A stretch of 64,000 nucleotides of DNA from CAYNJG01 sp964397295 (lineage in GTDB: Bacteria > Planctomycetota > Planctomycetia > Pirellulales > Pirellulaceae): positions 1 through 64,000 of the forward strand of contig CAYNJG010000010.1 in assembly GCA_964397295.1 (NCBI GenBank), given 5' to 3'. Numbering within the stretch: the stretch's first letter is position 1; each line of letters opens with the position of its first letter. The position numbers and the translations under genes were made by a program. The notes under the pieces were generated by a model. The model did no database searches. It was not told the DNA's origin and saw only the letters and a program-made list of their open reading frames with translations. This document shows, piece by piece, positions 60,154 through 64,000 of this stretch.

Positions 60154-63100
60154 CTAACCACGCAAGGCCCAATTAAAAAACATAGTTCCCAGTTGTACGA
60201 CAGTTCCGATGCTACCGATAGATAGAACCACTTCGATGATTCGCCTATTGCGATACAACGTCGGAACAAGAATAAGAACGATGATCGTCGCAAGAAGCAA
60301 TCCGAACGCCAAACTCGTGGCCATAGGAATCAGTATCTGCGCTTGCAAACTTGTTTCCATCAAGATTGGAACAAGACCAGCGACAGTTGTTGCGCTTGTG
60401 AGCAAAACCGGACGAAAGCGACGTACACCCGCTTCGACAACCGCCTCATCGACGGAGACCCCGCTGTTCACTCGCGCGTTGATAAAGTCGATGAGAACGA
60501 TCGAATCATTCACCACCACACCCGTTAGCGCCACGAGTCCGAAAAAGCTAAACAAAGTCAGCGGAAGTCCAAGACAAGCATGCCCAATAATCGCACCAAT
60601 GATCCCGAACGGAATGATGAACATGATGATGAACGGCTGCAGATACGACTTAAATTGAAACGTCAGCAACGCAAACATGATCGACAACGCAACACCGGTA
60701 GCCCTGAACAGGCTACTAAGTGATTCTTGCGTTTGTTCCTGCTGGCCTTCCCAGTCCACACTGAGCCCTGGATATTTTTCCAGCAGATCAGGCATAAAAT
60801 CGGTCTGAAGTGTTTTTACGATCTGCCGAGAATTCGCTTCAAGTTCGTCAATGTCAGCGGAAACCGTAATAGACCGTTTTTGATTCAGACGATTAATCTC
60901 GTTGTAGCCTCTTACCACCTTGATTTCGGCAAGTTCGGTAATCGGTCGTTCGATGCCGTCGGTCGTACGAACACGAATCTCCTCAAGGTTCGCCAAGGAT
61001 CGACGTTGCTCGGGAGGATAGCGGACCATCAACTTTACTTCGTGGCGACCGCGTTGGAGACGCATCACTTCCGTGCCGTAGTACGAAGAACGAATCGTAT
61101 CCGCTAACTCTTGCGAACTGATGCCCATCGACTTCGCGCGTTCTTTCACGGAGACTTGGAACTCCCATTTACCGGGGCGCGAGTCATCGTCAACGTCAAA
61201 GACGCCGGCGTACGTTTCGAGCTTTGCCTTGCATTCTTCGACCGCCACTTCCAAAGAGTTTTCTGAGCCGGGTTCAGCGAGCAGCTTGAACTCAATGGGC
61301 TTGCCGCCCGGCCCCATGGATAGCGCACCATATGTCAGCGATTCGACACCTGGAATGCCGCCAAGTTCTTGAACTTTCTTACGCCACTTCGCATTGAGGT
61401 CGTCGCTAGTGACGGTTCTTTTCCCACTCTCGACGAGTTCCACCGTAATTGACCCAACATGGCTGCCAGAGCTGACATCTCCGCCCGGCCCGCCTTGCTG
61501 GTCTTCGACTGATCCAACACCACGATAGATAACTTGTTTGACTCCGCCGACTTCTTCGTCAATCTGCTTAAAAGCGTCAACCATCTTTTTAGTTGCCGCA
61601 TCGGTTGTCGATGCCGAAGTTCCGTCCGGAAACGAAACTTTGGCAACAAGGTAGTTTGCGTCCATTTTGGGAAAGATATTAAACGGCACGAAGCCACCGC
61701 CCACCAACCCAAATGCAACCAGCATCAATGAAATGGCGGCCGCCATGACGGTCCATGGATTCAAAACGGACCATTTCAAAACCGGCGCGTAGAACGTATC
61801 AATGAACCACTCTAGACCCCGCGCTGATACTCTATTAACTCTTTCGAAAAATCGCACCACGAAACCAAGCGGATAAAACAAGAATCCAATAATGCGAAAA
61901 ACAGCGCTGTCTTCGTGAGCCAAGTGACATGGAAGAATAAACATGCTTTCGAATAGCGAGATCGCCAGCATCGCGATTACGGCCAGCGGCATCACGGCAA
62001 TGAACTTTCCCATCACGCCACTCACAAACAGCAGCGGACAAAACGCGATAATCGTCGTCGTCACCGATGCCATCACCGACGGAATCACTTCGTAGGTTCC
62101 ATCAACCGCGGCGCGAAGCGTGTTCTTGCCCATCTGACGGTGCGCGTAAATGTTCTCGCCTACAACGATCGCGTCATCGACAATGATGCCAAGGGCCATC
62201 AGAAAAGCGAACATCGAAAGCATGTTCAGCGTTTGCCCAAAGCCTAACAACACGCCGCCCGCCCCAAGCATCGCGATCGGAATTCCCATCGCCACCCAAA
62301 ACGCCAGTCGCAATTCCAAGAAAACAGCAAGCACAAGGAATACCAGCACCAAACCCATCATGCCATTGTCGATGAGCATATTGAGTCGATCACGAACGTC
62401 GATCGAACGATCACCCCAAGCCACAACTTCGTAGCCTGTTGGTAGAATCGCGTTGTCACACGCCTCTCGGACCTGTTCGGTGATGAGCAATAAGTCTTCA
62501 TTCGCCGTACGCTGAATCTCGAGAAACAACGACGGCCGACCATTGGTTTCCGTAATCGCCGTACCGTCCGTAAACCCATCTCGAACATTGCCAACTTCCC
62601 CGACAGACAATACGACGCCACTGGGATCGGTGACTAACGGCAGCTTTGCAATCTCCGCGCCAGTCAGCCTTTTATTCTTTCCACGCACGAGAATCTCTTG
62701 TCCAGCACTCTTGATCTTGCCGGCTGGCATTTCCATATTCTCGCGCCGAACAATCTGCGAAACCTGAGGCAGCGACAGCCCGTACTTGCGTAGGGTATCT
62801 TCGTCGATTTCAACATCAATCTGATAATTCAGCGCACCCTTGATCTCGACTTGCGAAACGTCAGGCAACAACAGAAGTTCATTGCGCATCTGCTCGGCAA
62901 CGGCGCGAAGCTCAACAGCATCTACCGGCGAGTTCGTATCCGGAGCCATCACGGAAACGTTGATCGCTGCCTCGCGAAAGGTTATTTGCTGAACTTTCGA
63001 GTCTTCCGCCAATTCAGGAAAACTCGGGATGCGATCCACAGCAGAGCGAACTTCGTTGACGACCCGCTGCACGTCTTTGACAGAGCTGCTCAACTCCAGA

Positions 63101-63378
63101 ACAACCGATCCGGCGTTTTCTGCGGCGATCGAAGTCATCTTCTTAATGCCGTCAATCGTCTGCACCGATTCTTCGATCTTCTGGCAAATGCCTCGTTCAA
63201 TCTCTTCAGGCGAAGCGCCCGGATATGGTACCGAAACGAGCACGATCTCGAGCTGGAATTCAGGAAACACTTCACGGCGCATTTGCCAGAAGCAAAACGT
63301 CCCCAGCACCAAAATGCCGACCATCACCGTGTTCATCGCCGGACTATTCGAGATCGATGACTTGATCAAATTCTTCAT
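60154..63378 (-). CDS. RND-family efflux transporter (AcrB/HAE-1-like)
   Basis: A 1074-residue inner-membrane pump with the RND layout. The first helix at about 17-35 is followed by a large porter loop, helices 2-6 (about 330-480), a second porter loop (about 560-860) and five or six C-terminal helices. Typical blocks are PYPGASPEEIERGICQKIEE, MFAFLMALGIIVDDAIVVGE with the TM4 aspartates for proton relay, and LVALTGVVVNDSIVLIDFIN. It exports hydrophobic compounds or other substrates in exchange for protons. It is joined to the adaptor gene by an ATGA overlap. No outer-membrane TolC-like gene lies within the window. Confidence 0.95.
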   Translation of the reverse strand: MKNLIKSSISNSPAMNTVMVGILVLGTFCFWQMRREVFPEFQLEIVLVSVPYPGASPEEIERGICQKIEESVQTIDGIKKMTSIAAENAGSVVLELSSSVKDVQRVVNEVRSAVDRIPSFPELAEDSKVQQITFREAAINVSVMAPDTNSPVDAVELRAVAEQMRNELLLLPDVSQVEIKGALNYQIDVEIDEDTLRKYGLSLPQVSQIVRRENMEMPAGKIKSAGQEILVRGKNKRLTGAEIAKLPLVTDPSGVVLSVGEVGNVRDGFTDGTAITETNGRPSLFLEIQRTANEDLLLITEQVREACDNAILPTGYEVVAWGDRSIDVRDRLNMLIDNGMMGLVLVFLVLAVFLELRLAFWVAMGIPIAMLGAGGVLLGFGQTLNMLSMFAFLMALGIIVDDAIVVGENIYAHRQMGKNTLRAAVDGTYEVIPSVMASVTTTIIAFCPLLFVSGVMGKFIAVMPLAVIAMLAISLFESMFILPCHLAHEDSAVFRIIGFLFYPLGFVVRFFERVNRVSARGLEWFIDTFYAPVLKWSVLNPWTVMAAAISLMLVAFGLVGGGFVPFNIFPKMDANYLVAKVSFPDGTSASTTDAATKKMVDAFKQIDEEVGGVKQVIYRGVGSVEDQQGGPGGDVSSGSHVGSITVELVESGKRTVTSDDLNAKWRKKVQELGGIPGVESLTYGALSMGPGGKPIEFKLLAEPGSENSLEVAVEECKAKLETYAGVFDVDDDSRPGKWEFQVSVKERAKSMGISSQELADTIRSSYYGTEVMRLQRGRHEVKLMVRYPPEQRRSLANLEEIRVRTTDGIERPITELAEIKVVRGYNEINRLNQKRSITVSADIDELEANSRQIVKTLQTDFMPDLLEKYPGLSVDWEGQQEQTQESLSSLFRATGVALSIMFALLTFQFKSYLQPFIIMFIIPFGIIGAIIGHACLGLPLTLFSFFGLVALTGVVVNDSIVLIDFINARVNSGVSVDEAVVEAGVRRFRPVLLTSATTVAGLVPILMETSLQAQILIPMATSLAFGLLLATIIVLILVPTLYRNRRIIEVVLSIGSIGTVVQLGTMFFNWALRG

Positions 63379-64000
63379 CGCGCATCCTTTGCTTCTTGTA
63401 GTGCCATGCCTTCTTTGGCAACAGACAGCGGACTTGTGATGACTTTGTCACCGGGGCCAAGCGAGTTCGGATCGGCCAAGACAATCGCCCGCGTTTCATC
63501 CGAGTACGCAACCTTCACCGGTCTAATGTTGAGTTGCCCGTCGGCGAACTTCCAAACCTTCTTATTGGGACGGTAAGCAGTGACGGGTATTGAAACCAGT
63601 TGAAGACCTTTTCCAACGGTCAAGTCGACCGTGACATACGAACCGCGCAACAAAGTGGGCGGCGTGGCCAAAGGTAGCGCCCCTTCTTCTCTTTCGATTT
63701 CAATTTCCGTGGGATCATCCACCGTTACGATCACTGGAATCGTTCGCGTTCGCGGATCAATGCCAGCACCATCGTATCGGTCCAACCGAGCGTTCCATAC
63801 GAAATGATTACCGTCAGCTTCGATGCGAACTTTCACCGGGACGTCCGGCAAGTCGTATGTATATCCGGTCGTCGACGCCGGGTTGGAATCAACCGAAACC
63901 GATGAGTCCACAGAATTCCAGAGCCACCGAAGCTGATCCATACGTAGACTGAAACGCACTTCGACTTTCGAATTGTCTTCGAGTTGAATCAACCGAGTGC
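63375..64000 (-). CDS. RND efflux periplasmic adaptor (partial, 5' end outside)
   Basis: The C-terminal 205 or so residues of a HlyD/MFP-type adaptor; the N-terminus lies beyond the window edge. Visible strands are of the beta-barrel and membrane-proximal domains: VPVKVRIEADGNHFVWNARL, PVIVTVDDPTEIEIE, LLRGSYVTVDLTV, VSIPVTAYRPNKKVWKFA. They end in a Lys/Gln-rich tail. The adaptor links the RND pump to an outer-membrane channel. Its TGA overlaps the pump ATG (ATGA), so the pair is co-translated. Confidence 0.88.
   Translation of the reverse strand, partial: TRLIQLEDNSKVEVRFSLRMDQLRWLWNSVDSSVSVDSNPASTTGYTYDLPDVPVKVRIEADGNHFVWNARLDRYDGAGIDPRTRTIPVIVTVDDPTEIEIEREEGALPLATPPTLLRGSYVTVDLTVGKGLQLVSIPVTAYRPNKKVWKFADGQLNIRPVKVAYSDETRAIVLADPNSLGPGDKVITSPLSVAKEGMALQEAKDAR

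Overview
The window is a contiguous chromosomal stretch from a planctomycete, most like the Pirellulaceae/Rhodopirellula group and probably aquatic or marine. The sequence markers are a DUF1559 prepilin-like protein with its H-x9-DG tail, PEP-CTERM proteins with dockerin-like Ca-binding repeats, a CxPSR sulfatase, CRTAC1-like FG-GAP/ASPIC-UnbV and SGNH-TPR proteins, a PVC-type c-heme dehydrogenase, a Ser/Thr kinase next to an ECF sigma factor, a C-terminal Hint domain protein and a very long MoxR/DUF58/VWA operon. I see no rRNA, tRNA, CRISPR array, insertion sequence or prophage. Many starts are GTG or TTG, or are placed by 4-base ATGA overlaps.

Layout. 1-9.3 kb: a membrane protein of unknown function, a prepilin-like secreted protein, an iodotyrosine-dehalogenase-like nitroreductase, and a CRTAC1-like plus SGNH-TPR gene pair. 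9.3-13.1 kb: two PEP-CTERM genes; the larger one looks like two complete PEP-CTERM precursors joined in one frame. 13.6-20.9 kb: a signalling cluster with a membrane protein, a putative anti-sigma protein, an ECF sigma factor, a membrane-anchored protein coupled to a Ser/Thr kinase, and a HEAT-like/Hint protein. 21-22.5 kb: a DUF1559 protein and a small conserved protein. 22.6-31.7 kb, plus strand: housekeeping genes (SpoU methyltransferase, purA, uppS, cdsA, phoH, 7TM-HD phosphohydrolase, ybeY, CorC-like), the last four tightly packed. 31.8-34.1 kb: a sulfatase and a small secreted protein.

34.2-51.6 kb is the most remarkable part: one minus-strand gene train of 13 reading frames, read from 51.6 kb down. 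It runs MoxR ATPase, DUF58, BatA-like VWA, second VWA with a GATase-like domain, a stunted sigma-like protein, a large coiled-coil membrane protein interrupted by an in-frame TGA, then two copies of a secreted two-gene module (A1-B1-A2-B2), a terpene-cyclase-fold repeat protein and a thioredoxin-domain protein. Most joints are ATGA overlaps or gaps under 40 bases. This suggests one envelope assembly or surveillance machine. Its function is not known to me.

51.9-54.4 kb carries an ankyrin protein and a DASS permease on the plus strand. 54.5-64 kb on the minus strand holds a PQQ-like propeller, a c-heme dehydrogenase, a class IV aminotransferase with a sulfotransferase-like partner, and an RND pump with its adaptor, which runs off the end of the window.
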